A stretch of 64,000 nt of DNA from Astropecten irregularis (Eukaryota > Echinodermata > Asteroidea > Paxillosida > Astropectinidae), in NCBI GenBank assembly GCA_963971285.1, contig OZ020260.1, positions 4,002,798 through 4,066,797 on the forward strand, in the 5' to 3' direction. Below the pieces are notes generated by a model that was not told the DNA's origin, did not search any database, and saw only the letters and a program-made list of their open reading frames with translations. Made by a program: the position numbers and the translations under genes. Positions 27,864 through 39,600 of the stretch are shown in pieces. The stretch's first letter is position 1. Each line of letters starts with the position of its first letter.

Positions 27864-28752
27864 CCCTTCACACACACTCACTCACTTACTCAGCGCTAAC
27901 ACTTCGTAAACATAAAACAAACATGAGCTGATGACGGCACAGAAGAAGTAGGAAAACAAACATGAAACGAATGAAACATTTGAATCTGAATCAAGCAGGA
28001 AATAAAACAAGCAATGAATATAGAGAAGGAATAGGATACTGTCGAGAACGAATTGAAGAAATTCTTCTTGAAAAAAATAAATGAGCAGAAAAGAAAGGAA
28101 CAGTGTGAAAGACAGAATATGAAGAAACAGGATGGAAATTTGGCAAGCCTTGGCCTCTAGTCCTGAAACAAGGTAGAACCTCTTCACAGGATCACTGCCA
28201 AGGCTGGGGTAACGACGCCAGGCGGAAGGAAAGATATCCCTACCCCCAATTGATACAAAATAATGAGTACTGAACTCAGGGGGACTCTGAATGAATTAAT
28301 GAAGGGCTGGCTAATTAGTTGGGGTTGACAAGGTAGTTGACAGTTTGTGTTGGTGCTGAAAATGGTTCAGACTTCTAGTGCAGGAAGACCTTAACTACTT
28401 CTGATATGAAATTATCCGGTGACACATTCCGATTTTGACATTCCAACCAAAAAGCTGGAAGCCGATGTTTTTTTAATACTGAAGTGAAATTGGTTCATGT
28501 CGGGGACTAAGTTTTGTTGTTAAAATCAAGCCCTCCTCAAAATGACAACTGTAAGGATGAAGTGCTACAATGCTACATTTCCAAAATGATGTCAGTGACA
28601 ACCCCTCCCAACTTATTTCAGTAAACATATATTGATATAAAAACCCATGTTCTTGCTGTAGAATTCATAATTACCCTGTCATTTGCCTGTGACGTCAGCT
28701 GATATTTACATGATGTATAATTTGTGATCCCCCCATTTCTTTATTTGTTGTT
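27864..28752. other. Region downstream of the STMND1-like gene
   Basis: No gene seen. On the minus strand an AATAAA lies at 28740-28745, only eight bases past the stop codon, so the true poly(A) signal is probably another one. R1-, R2- and R5-type repeats were not seen here. Confidence 0.45.
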
Positions 28753-28968
28753 TTAGTCGGAGATAGCCCCTGCCATCTCCTCGTCCTCAGACTGGTCTGG
28801 TTCCACGCCTCCCATCGGTGCAACTTGAATGACTTTCCTGGCCTGCTCCCATTCCTCATCCCTCTTGACCATCTTCTTGATGGCACCACGCATGCGGACT
28901 TCGGTGTGGTGGTGTTTCTGCTGCATGGTGCGCATCTCTCGGTTGATGCCGGCCCGATCCTGGATCAC
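28753..28968 (-). CDS. STMND1: STMND1-like exon 5 (residues 270-340) and stop
   Basis: Encodes VIQDRAGINREMRTMQQKHH, GAIKKMVKRDEEWEQARK and an acidic tail DQSEDEEMAGAISD, then TAA. Confidence 0.88.
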   Translation of the reverse strand: MIQDRAGINREMRTMQQKHHHTEVRMRGAIKKMVKRDEEWEQARKVIQVAPMGGVEPDQSEDEEMAGAISD

Positions 28969-30397
28969 CTGCAATTAGTATGCAAAAATTATACAAAAAT
29001 CAATTGCCACGTCAATATTCATTATTTTGTGTAAGCCAAAGTTATCCTTTACGTTACAGTTCAAAACTTGTTGATGTTACTTTTACACAAAATGTCGTCT
29101 GCACAAATTACTGTGAGATGACCGCACGTACCTGAGACATGGTCTCTTTCTGTTCAAGACGCTCCACTGTGGCTAGTATCTTTTCCTCCTCCAGCTGAGC
29201 TGAGATGTCTCGGGCCTTCATCAGGTCCACCACGAGGTGTTCAGTCTGCTTGATGCGAACTTGGTCAATCACATTCTGGTCGAGTACAACAAAGAGAAAC
29301 ACCACGTTCACTTTCACTGAATAGCGACGAGGTTCCACATTTTACAAAACATAAATGTCGCGTCAGTTTTAGAGAGGTTTTCTGTGTCAAACCACCTCAC
29401 CTTGCGGCGTTCTTCGGCCATCTTCATGCGGCTCTCCATCTCCTCTCTCAACTCTGCATCGCCGCGGGCCTCTCTGAGCTTCTTGGCCTTCTTCAGCTTC
29501 TGCAGGCGAGCAGGTGGCTTCTTCAGCATCCCAAACTCCTCGTTGACGAAGTACTCGTAGGAGACACCACCAGCACGGGTCTCTGGACGGGCCACGATGC
29601 CGGCGTCGCGGAGCTGGCGGAGGATCTCCTGACTTTCCTGGCGAGCTTGAAGCTGCTTCTTCTTGCTGATCGTCTTAGCAAAGAGGGGAGTGCCGACGAT
29701 GAAGAAATCTAAGACATGGATGAGAAAGAAATGAAGTCAGAGGGCAGAAGAGGTCAAGTTTTACTGAGAAAATTCATACATCAATTAAAGTGCAAGATAA
29801 AGATGGGTTAACACTGAAATTATGACGTGATTTACTTGGTGTTGGTGGGCGCTCGGCAGTTTCCAGCTCCAACAACTCGTCCCCATCTGCCGTACTTTCA
29901 GTCAACATGTAACGGGAGAGGCTCTCCTCGCTGAAGGTCGGCGAAGGGCTCCCCTCAGGACGGGAGCGAGGGCGGATGGGAGCTGGCAGCTCGTTAATGG
30001 CCAAGATGGTGCGCTCAGACACAACGGTGATGTGCTGGTCCTCGGCCCGTGCAGGTGCAACCTGTTACAAAAGTGAATGAACCATTCCAGATTCCTCGTT
30101 CCGATCTCAACTCAAATAATTTATGAACTGTTATCATACTTATCAAAGTGAAATATCCCAACGTGGATGTGGATGTATGTATTAGAAAATTGAAAAGAGG
30201 GTAAATCTTAAAGGTTGATAAAAATGGCAAGTTTCTACTTTTTTACTTTTTGGCGAAAAGTCATTTACCCGTATAATGTTGCGTCGGTTGGTGAAGAATT
30301 TCCACAAGGAGAAAGGTTTATTTTTGATCGCTCCCCTGGAAATTCCATTGGCAAGAGCTGAAGCCGGCACAACTTTTGATTGGTTACATCCACCCAT
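28753..30397 (-). CDS. STMND1: Stathmin domain-containing protein 1-like, complete, five exons
   Basis: Exons (high to low) are 30269-30397, 29836-30061, 29401-29708, 29132-29275 and 28753-28968, giving 340 aa; all introns are GT-AG and in frame. Residues 143-221 match human STMND1 in order: ESQEILRQLRDAGIV, VSYEYFV, then LKKPPARLQKLK and EEMESRMKMAEERRK, the stathmin signature that in the family contacts tubulin. Residues 222-310 are strongly helical and charged, likely a coiled coil. The N-terminus MGGCNQSK has a Gly-2 and a Cys-4, which suggests acylation and membrane attachment; human STMND1 starts MGCGPS. The gene is divergent from the CIZ1-like gene. The exact function of STMND1 is not established, so a microtubule role is inference from the domain. 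Confidence 0.9.
29132..29275 (-). CDS. STMND1: STMND1-like exon 4 (residues 222-269)
   Basis: Charged helix (VIDQVRIKQTEHLVVDLMK, AQLEEEKILATVERLEQK). Acceptor CGACCAG, donor GTACGT. Confidence 0.87.
29401..29708 (-). CDS. STMND1: STMND1-like exon 3 (residues 119-221), stathmin domain
   Basis: Carries the family signature: KKPPARLQKLKKAKKL, followed by a helix ending MKMAEERRK. Acceptor CATGTCTTAG, donor GTGAGG. Confidence 0.92.
29836..30061 (-). CDS. STMND1: STMND1-like exon 2 (residues 44-119)
   Basis: Low-complexity Pro/Ser/Glu-rich linker (ELPAPIRPRSRPEGSPSP, LELETAERPPTP). Acceptor TTTGTAACAG, donor GTAAAT; ends in phase 1. Confidence 0.85.
30269..30397 (-). CDS. STMND1: STMND1-like exon 1 (residues 1-43)
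   Basis: Encodes MGGCNQSKVVPASALANG and SLWKFFTNRRNIIR; donor GTAAAT. Possible acylation site at the N-terminus. Confidence 0.85.
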
Positions 30398-31757
30398 TTT
30401 TTCTTCTTCCTGAATCTGAATTTCTAATACTATCGGTCTTGCTCGAATTTCTCGGAGAGAAACAAAATCTGTGGTGCTCGATCGATAACTTTAACGTGTC
30501 TGCCGTTTTGTGTACGTTTGTTCCTAGTCAACCGCTTTGTGTATGGGTGAAAGTTTTCAGCGTGGAAACTTATGCAAATTAATCGCGTGCGCGGAAATCC
30601 ATTGTTTCGTCATAAAACAAACAGGCCCGCGCGCTGTGCGCGTATGGAGGCAGGCGCGCTTTTTATGAATTATTCATTTTATGCAAAATTAATCTGCTTA
30701 ATGCTTTAATGAGCTACGAATTATGTATGGGTACGGGTAGCTAGGTTCTGCGTTAATTAATATACCAGTCTTAACAAGGTGGATATTCGGCAATAATGCA
30801 TAGATTTCTCCATGGGTGTCATCTTCATTTAAAAAAAAAAAGTCGACCTTACAGAGAGGCGTTGCCTCGGATAAAGATGCTTTTTTTTTTCTTTTTCTTT
30901 TTTACTTTATTCATCTTTTTTGCTATGAGTCGTGTCTTAAATATTCGGCTTGTGTCGCAAATGAGGCTGACATGTCGGCTCAGTATGATATAATTATACT
31001 GAAGTGCATAATTAATAAACCATAGCAAAAAATAATATATAATGAAATTCAGATAACCAACCCTCCTCTGCTCTAATGCATGGGGTGCATACATGCAACA
31101 AGGGTGCACCGCACTTACTATAGCTCAAAATTCAATGCGTCGAGCTCTATAAGCCTAACCCCATTATTTTGTCTGTTTTAAAATATGTATTTGTGGGCCA
31201 TTTCAATTAATTATTGTTTGATTATTACAGGTTATCCATTTTCTTGTGGAGATCGAGACCGGCCCAATCACTTTAATTTAATAAAAGCGGTAGCTTCGTG
31301 AAAACGGGAAACAAGTCGGTTTGGGAAAAAGGGATATTTGGGTTTTTTCCTTAGGCCAATTTGCAATCGAACTAATACTTGCAGGTTTTTTTTTACCAAA
31401 AACTGAGAGACTCCTGGTCAAAGTTTTGTGAACTTTGAAGTTGAATTTGTTTGCACCATAGTCAATGAAAGTGTGGCCCACTTGTAAAATTGCACAAGCC
31501 CGCCCCCAACGTCGACATCAGTCTCATCTTATTTGGCATGGCACCCAGTGCATGTTGATGTCATCGCACGCAATAAATCGTGTAAGCGTTGGGGTGCAAT
31601 ACTTACCGATTAAGCGTTCTACTTTTGCCATAATTTTCTTCTAATTTTCCGAAGAAAATGTTGCGTCAACGTAAAACTGAGAAATAAGAACTGGATTTGG
31701 CTATACAGTGAGTACAATTTGCAGTTAAACGATGGTTGCGTAATGGTGGATTGAGAC
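30398..31757. promoter_or_regulatory. Divergent intergenic region, STMND1-like / CIZ1-like
   Basis: About 1.36 kb between two start codons pointing away from each other. It should contain both promoters. There is a CpG-containing stretch at 30590-30660 (GCGCGCTGTGCGCG) but no clear TATA box assignable to either gene. Short AT-rich frames are not genes. Confidence 0.55.
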
Positions 31758-33653
31758 ATGGAAAATCAGGATAAATTTTCACAGCCGTCGGCGGACCTTT
31801 TTTCGACAGCCGCCGTGCGAGCTTCGCAAGGCTGGAAGAAAACCCTACGAGAGATGCAGCGAATAGTGGGCGCCAGTTCAAGCGGCCCAGTTTCCGGACA
31901 GGCCGACACCACAGAGGCCCTGATCGCCGATGTTCAAACACTGCTCGACCAAGGACAGCTTGTTGGTTTAACATCCTCAAATTCAACAGTGACCGGCGTG
32001 GGGTCTTCTTCTGGGCCCAGCGACAGTGTGACGACAACGAGTAAGCCAAAATCTGAAGAGGAACAGCTTCAGGAGAGAATTTTTGCTGCACGTATGATGG
32101 GCGCACCCGCAACTGTTGTTAATAACATTGTTGACAGATTTCGCACAGTAGATAGCGGCATTACCACTAATACTAATGTTAGGCCTAGTACGAGCACCGT
32201 GAATACAGTAGACAATGACGATCTGCTGCCGAAATTGCTCCAGCAGCCTTCATTATCACCAGCACAACAGGCCCAGGCTCGAATGATTGCAGCTGCACTT
32301 TTCAATACTTACGCCAAAAGTGACGCTGCTCCGGTAACGCCCGGTACTAGTTCAGTGCAACGGCAGCAAGTACATTTACACCAACCACAGTTGGGACAGG
32401 AGAAGCCACAAGATAAGCAGCCGTTGACGCTTCTGCAGCAGCTAACTAAAACGCCACAGCAGATTCAACAGCCATCTACAGTGACACCACCACAGCAGCA
32501 TCAAGTGAAGTATCAGCAGCAGAAAAAGCAACGCCTTCCATCATTGCTAGATTTGCATATTAAGTCTGCCCAATCACGTCCACAAAAGTGGTCAAACAGG
32601 CCCCAGAGCACCAAAATAAACCCTCCCGAGCCAGCAAACAGCGGAAGTTCAATGTGGCAGGCCAAGCTAAACTCGGGTGTTCAGTCAGTCCATTTACAAC
32701 AGCAGCAGCAGCAACAGCCTCCGTCTGCAGCAGTATCACTACAACTCCTTCAGCAGATTCCGTCAAAGGACCCCATCGGGCTTCAGGTTCAGAACCTACT
32801 ACAAAGCACTCAATCACCTGTTGTTCAGTATCCACTTCCCACAGGAACCATGACACCAAATGTATCGGGCCCTCCTGTAAAACAACCAAAACTGCCCATG
32901 AAGCTTTTGGAATCGATGAAAATACCACCAATTCCAGACCCACAACCGTCAAAATCCAATGAAGTCCTCCAGTCTCTGAAGGATGATGGTTACATTGGCA
33001 GTCCCAACAGGATCAGTAAGACCATGAATAGTGCCACACCTGTACCAAGGAGTAACGTAATGGAGTTCGACAGTACCATTTGGCCCAGCACTCTTGATGA
33101 CGATATGAAATCTTCACAGCATGTGAGCAAACCACAAAATATGGGCAATGACATTGGAAGCAAGAGGCCGATATCAGAGCCTCCAAAACCTTCAAAGGTT
33201 GCTACTGCTAGTGACTTCCGTGGAAAACAAATGCCAAAACCGCAGCAATCGAATTACTCTACCGGTAGCTTCCTCAAAGGCGTTGCTGAACCTGCTAAAC
33301 CCAGTAGTACAAAGAGCACATGGTATGCTAGCGTGGATGCATTTCTGCAGAGCACAAAACGTGGAGGGGAGGACACCAGCCGAAAGAGGCCCCTTCAGTC
33401 TACCGCTCCTGTCCTCGAGACCCAAATGACAACAGGTTTCTTTTCCACACAGCCTACAAGTGGAATTCCTTTCCTGTCCGAGGTTGAAACGGACAAGACG
33501 ATCTCCTCGATTGATCAGAGGGTTGAGATGCTGAAGCAGCAGAAGGCACAGATCCTCCAGGATCAAATGGATGAATTCTGCAAAGAAATTAACGCTTATG
33601 GTGAACCGAGTGAACCAGTGGCCAAGCAGAGGAAGACATCAAGTCATAAAGGG
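31758..33653 (+). CDS. CIZ1: CIZ1-like exon 1 (residues 1-632), Q/P/S-rich
   Basis: Starts MENQDKFSQPSADLFSTAAV. Contains glutamine tracts (about 32380-32530 and 32695-32720) like the Q-rich N-terminus of CIZ1. Donor GGG|GTAAGA at 33654. The frame stays open 24 codons into the intron. Confidence 0.9.
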
Positions 33654-36600
33654 GTAAGAATGGTGAACAATGTGTTGGGCTTTGACATGTTTAATAATAA
33701 TCAGCATTTATTCTTGCCTCATTAGATATTGACCTGTTTACAGACTAGGAGTACACCTGTTGTAGAAGTTGTGCTTCATTCCACGTACATGTATTCTGTG
33801 CAGTATCTGCATTGCAATTTTTACGTGTACATTACATTACATTTAGACTAATAAGCCTTTAATGCAAAGTAGTGGTAATACTGTCAGGGGCTCTAAACTC
33901 TTTTCAATGTCCAAAAATATTCTCAGATTTATTTTGATTGGTTTCGGTTTGTACTTTGCTCTCTATTGGTGACATCCCCACACAAATATTCTTAAAGCAA
34001 TGGTCTGCATTTTACCTATTTCAGGAAATAACACTTTTAGCGTTGAAATTATCTTAACAAATGCAAATATTGTGTGAAGTCCCAACTGTTTAGTGGAACC
34101 CTTGCTTTGAGAAAATGGATTATTTTTGGAGAAGTCAAATTTTGTTGCTTGTTTTTTAACAATTTGTTTTGATTTCATTCAACAGCCGTCAAGTTCAGAG
34201 AAGGATAAAGGTGAAACATGGCCAAAGGAACGTGAGAAATCAAGAGACAGAGATAAGAAAAGGGATGAGGACAGGAACAGGCGTACAGTGACTAGAAGTC
34301 CACCCAGGAAGCGTCCATCACGAGAGATGGAAAGATCTCAGAGTCATCACCATGACGTAGGTATAAAGAAGGATGGTCAAAAATCACCATCCCCGAAAAG
34401 ATCACGAAGCGGAAGCCTAGAGAAGACCAAGAGGGATTTCCCGAAGGACTCCTTGAAGGACATCGATAAGAGACAAGGCAGATACCCATCCCATGATCAG
34501 CAGGCCACGCCCTCCACCTCTGAGAGTAGAAACAGCCGCAGTCCAGAGAGGAAACGCCCCAAGTCGGATGTGAAGCTAGGTGAGGTCTTTGTTGAGGGAA
34601 GATGGCAGCGCTCAGTTTTGAAACCATCGGGCAATTCACGAAAAGATGATCAGTCACGAAAAGACGATCATTCACGAAAAGAAGATCATTCACGAAAAGA
34701 CGATCGTTCACCAGGGCATGATGGGAAGAAGGATAAGGAGGAAAAGAAGAAATCTGATGCAAGGAAAGAGCTGGATTCTAAAAAGGAAAAGAAAAGCGTT
34801 TCCTCTAAAACATCGGAAAAAGATCAAAATAAGGACAGCACTGCCCTGAAGACGCGAGAGAAAAAAGAAAGAAGCAACTCTTCTTCCGGGAAAACAGAAG
34901 ACAAAAAACATCCGAAAACAAAAGAAAAAAGGGATAGTTCATCTGGGTCAAAGAAATCAGACAAGACCAAAATGGGAAGATCTGAACCAAGATCAGAGAC
35001 AAGAGAAAAGGAAAAGAGGGACACATCTACAAAGTCAAAAGAGAAATCTACTAGTGACAGCAAGAGCAAAGATGATACAGCACCTATAGACAGAGGACCT
35101 GAAGCATCTACATCTCAGGAGAAAAACAAGCTTGAAGTATCGACTCCAAAAACAGATTCAGCATCCTCGGAGACTTCTTCAAGACCTGAGGCTGATGATC
35201 AACCTGCTTCATCCAGTGCTCCGCTGTCCAGTGCAGACAGCCTCACAAAATCATCAGCAAGCCAGAGTTCTGCAACGTCTTCAAATACATCTCATTCAGT
35301 GACAGTAACATCAGATAAGGGCGGACGTTCTCGGAGGTCAAGCAATCGGGGAAGATCTCTGACAGATAGTGCTGGAGACGAGCCCAAGCAGCAGAAACAG
35401 GAAGAAGAGAGACCGACCACTGAGGAGGGGAGTAAAGTTACTGCGAGCGTGAAAGTATCACCTGTAGCTGGAGTAAAGAGGAATAGCATCTCACATCAGG
35501 TAATCATGGTGCTCCAAAAGTGCCATACATCTTACCCATCAAACAAGTCTGTTTTATCCCATTAATTTCCATTTAATAGTCATGTTGTACTTGACATCAT
35601 ATTTTTGTTTAACAGGTGCTTGTTACAGGTAACTCAATTTTATACATACTCCAAAAAGACTAAGGGAAGCCATTATTGATTCTATATTTTGTTCTTTATT
35701 CAGAACATCTTCAGCAATGTCCTGAAGATGTTCCGCATAAAGAACAAAATATAGAATCAAAAATGGCTTCCCTTAGTCTTTTTTGAGTACGTATAAGATT
35801 GAGTAACAGTTATCTAAAAATTATCAGTGGATCACCATCTGGTTTGTGTCAGTGTTGTGTGTAACTGCTGATAAAGTCAAAGGTCTCTCGCCATTCTGCT
35901 TTAATTTTGGAAAAGAAAACTTATTGGGTTGCCTAATTTTTCAAGTTTCCTCCTTTTTGAGGTTTTGCTATATTTGCAAGTTTGTGATCATCAAAGTGAC
36001 ATTCTTTCATGATCTTTCTTTTTTCAAGATGGGACTTCTGAGGTCCCTGTCCATCGAGGAATATGTTTCTGACAAGGTGATGGTGAACTGGTTTTGTTAT
36101 CTCTGTGGCACCATCTGCCATTCCATGAAGGTTTGTGATGCAGTCCAATGCATATATTTTGTGTTTATTAGAGTAAGCCTTCAATGAATTACTAATTTTG
36201 AAAATTTCTCGAATTTAAAAAAATGCTTGGAGTTAGAAGGGCCTGACGCGTTTCGATCCTAGCAGGATCTTTATCAAAGGTTAAATGCGTTTCGATTCTA
36301 GCTGGATCTTTATCGAAGGTTTAAGGCTTTCGATAAAGATCCTGCTAGGATCGAAAGGCATCAGGCCCTCCTAACTTCAAGCATTTTTTAAATTTCAGGT
36401 CATTATTTTGGCTGAAAAGCAATTTGCAGCAGTGAATTACTTGTTTTGAAAATTTCTGGTATTTAATGACTTGATTTCATAGCATGTGTACATTCTCAAT
36501 TTTATTATTTCAACTTGTGTCAACCTGTGCAACTAGTAAGGGTCAAGTGTTTCACATGGGTCCACGCCATGTTAAGACCTTACTGTGTGAAAAGGTCATT

Positions 36601-39600
36601 CCGGTGTGAGTTCAAGCAACCCTGGGCCCAATTTCATGGAATCCGTTAATTATGGCCTGTTTTTGTGCTTACGGACAATACTATGCGAGAAATCTATTTC
36701 ATGGAATCCGTGAGCTATACTTTCGGTGCTTAATCAGTTAGCGAAGAATTTCTAGGCTAACGCGCTGTCATGTGTATTCTGCAGAAAGTCCTTGCTTAGC
36801 GTAATGAGAAAGACAACTCTCTTGTGAAATACGCTAACCATAAGCAAACAAAGAATGCTATCGTAAGCAAAACGTCTTTGCTTACAATAGCAGGTAACAG
36901 ATTCCACGAAATTGGGCCCAGTTCAAAGTAATTTACTGATTGCTTCTTCGTGCTCTCTCCTTCATAGCTGTACATGAGCCATGTCAAAGGTCGCAAGCAC
37001 AAGATCTTGTACTCCAAGCTGCGACAGACACAGCATGCAGCTCTCAAGAAGAAGCTTATCTCTCAGCTCAAACGTCTGCCCACTAAGAGTGCCGATACAC
37101 CTCTGCAGGGGACCATTTTTGGATCTGCTGTCAAAAAAATCACAAAGTATGTGTTTATTTGTGCCATCTGTCTCTATCTTTTAAAAAGAAACTATTGTAT
37201 AGACATTTGTCATCAATTGTAACTCATTGCCACTGTGGTCCCGTAAGAAATTGTTTGAAATTACATTTTTTTTTACCAAAAAAAAAGATAAAGTTTTCTA
37301 AAATATGCCAATTTTTTCTTCAGATGTACCTTGAAGGCAACGCCGTCAGCTGTCCCAGCTAAAGAAGTCTGTTCTAGATGTTTCCGTCCATACTCTTGTA
37401 GCTTAGAGGAACATTTACGATCACAGGAACACAAGGTGGGTTTCTGTCTTTGTCCATCAAGTTTTTAATAGTTGCTTCCATTACGGTACTTTTTGCTTAT
37501 TGGTTAAGTCATAAAAGCAATCTGCTTCATGGTGTTAGTGATAGATCTAATGATGTGGAGTTTGCTCATAGCCATTAAGCATAAACATTGGAACGCCGCT
37601 ATAACGAACATGGCGGGATGCACAGATATTGTCTGTTATGGTGGTTGTTTGTTATAGTGAAATAAAGACCTATTCGGTATGTATTGTATACAAAAATTGG
37701 GAGTCAAGGATGTTGTTCGGTATAGCCAAATGTTCCTCTGTAATTGTTGCCTTTTGTTGTTTACGCTCTTTTTCATTGTTTCATTGACTTGTAGAAATTT
37801 GAAGGGATTCGACCTCGTTGCAATGTGTGCGACTTGATCTTCCAGAAGATCCAGCAGTATCGCAAGCATCTCACCACGCCAGCCCACAGAAAGGTCAGTA
37901 TGAAAGGCCACCATCTGGCAGCATCAAAGTGTTATTCTTGAAAGGAATGCCAGTACTAGCAGAGTTTGTATCAAAGTGCAATAGACTGATTGCACGACCA
38001 ATGTTTACGTGCCGTCACACGACTTATAGCAGGTATTTTTTCATCTCATTTGGCACAGAGCAGCAGTGGAAACGTGCAAGGAAGAATGTGGGTGATATAA
38101 TAGTCTTCTTTGCTCATTTCCACTCCTGTTCTGCACCAAATGAGATGACAAAATACCCACTTTACATCACATGATGGCACGTAAACATTGGTTGCGCAAT
38201 CGGTCCATAGCTTTGGTGCATGGTGTCTCCATTCAGCTGAGTAAGAATTGAAATGACGATGGTGAAATTCAGATTTAATTTCTGGTGCACCAAACTAGTC
38301 ATAGTATGGGCCCTTTCACACCAGACAAGGTGAACCCAGGGTGACCCTGGGGTGAGAATATGGAACATTTCACATTGGACGCTTTTACCTCCGGGTCTCC
38401 CCTTCAAAATGGCAGGTGCAAACTCACCTCTGATACAGACCAAAGCCTGCTTCATACTTCATGTAAATTCTTCTTGCAAAGCGAAACTGACGGCACACCT
38501 GCATAAAATAAAAGATTAGAAAAAGTGATAAATTGCTGCAAACTGCTAATCAACCAAAATAATGAACTGAAATACATAAAAATACCTGGAGTTAGGAGGG
38601 CCTGACGTGTTTCGATCCTAGCAGGATCTTAGGATTAACTTAGGGTTAAAATGCCTGGATGGACGTGGGTCTGCCTCTGGGCCACCCCAGCATCAGTTAG
38701 CCTCGGGTGGCCCAGTAGCCACCCTTGTGCCACCCAGGTTAAGGCAGCACTTAAGTTTCCATGCACTAGTGCAACAGGGCCTGATCTGGATGCTTTGTCG
38801 ATAGCTTACTTCCTTCTGTCGCTTTTATCTTACAGAAAGTTGCTGCTTCAAGAAAGCCGAAATCTGGTGTCAAAGCCCAAACGCCATGTGCCGAGATTAA
38901 ACCAAGTGACACCAACACAGAGATGAAGAAAACCATGCAACCAAAGTCCAATGTTATAGGTATGTACTGTTGTTACTCTCATTTTCAACAAGCCTGGGGC
39001 CGATTTCACTAACGCTTTGCGATCATCGTAAAGCCAAAATCCATCGCTGAACAGAAAATAGATCGCTACTTTGCATAGCAATTTTCCGTTTAGCGATGGA
39101 TTTGGGCTTTACGATGATCGCAAAGCGTTAGTGAAATCGACCCCTGGCCATGGCAGTATCTCAAATGAAACTGAAGCACATTCTGCAAGCCCTGATTGAT
39201 AGGTACACATTGCTGTGGCCAAATATTTGGTAATTAGGGCACGGCAAGAACGTGAGAAATTTTAGAAAATCACTTGGAATATTTGATTGACAAGCGAGCT
39301 AGAACTGACCGTTCCCAGTCCAGAGGTCAATTTCACCAAACTCATCGTAACTTACTATCAATCGTAGGACTTATGATGCATTGCAGCCCTTTGTAGGATT
39401 CGATGGGTTATCCTTCGTAACTTGAGTTACGATTGATTGTAGAGCTTTGTGAAATCGACTCCAAGGTTACGGTAAAAGGTCCTTGGTCATTGTTTCGAAG
39501 TGCCTGTGAACAAAATCAAACCATTTACCATAAATCAAGGGAATGTGACAGCATACATGTGGAATCAGCATCAAATTGACATACACATACCTTAATTGGC

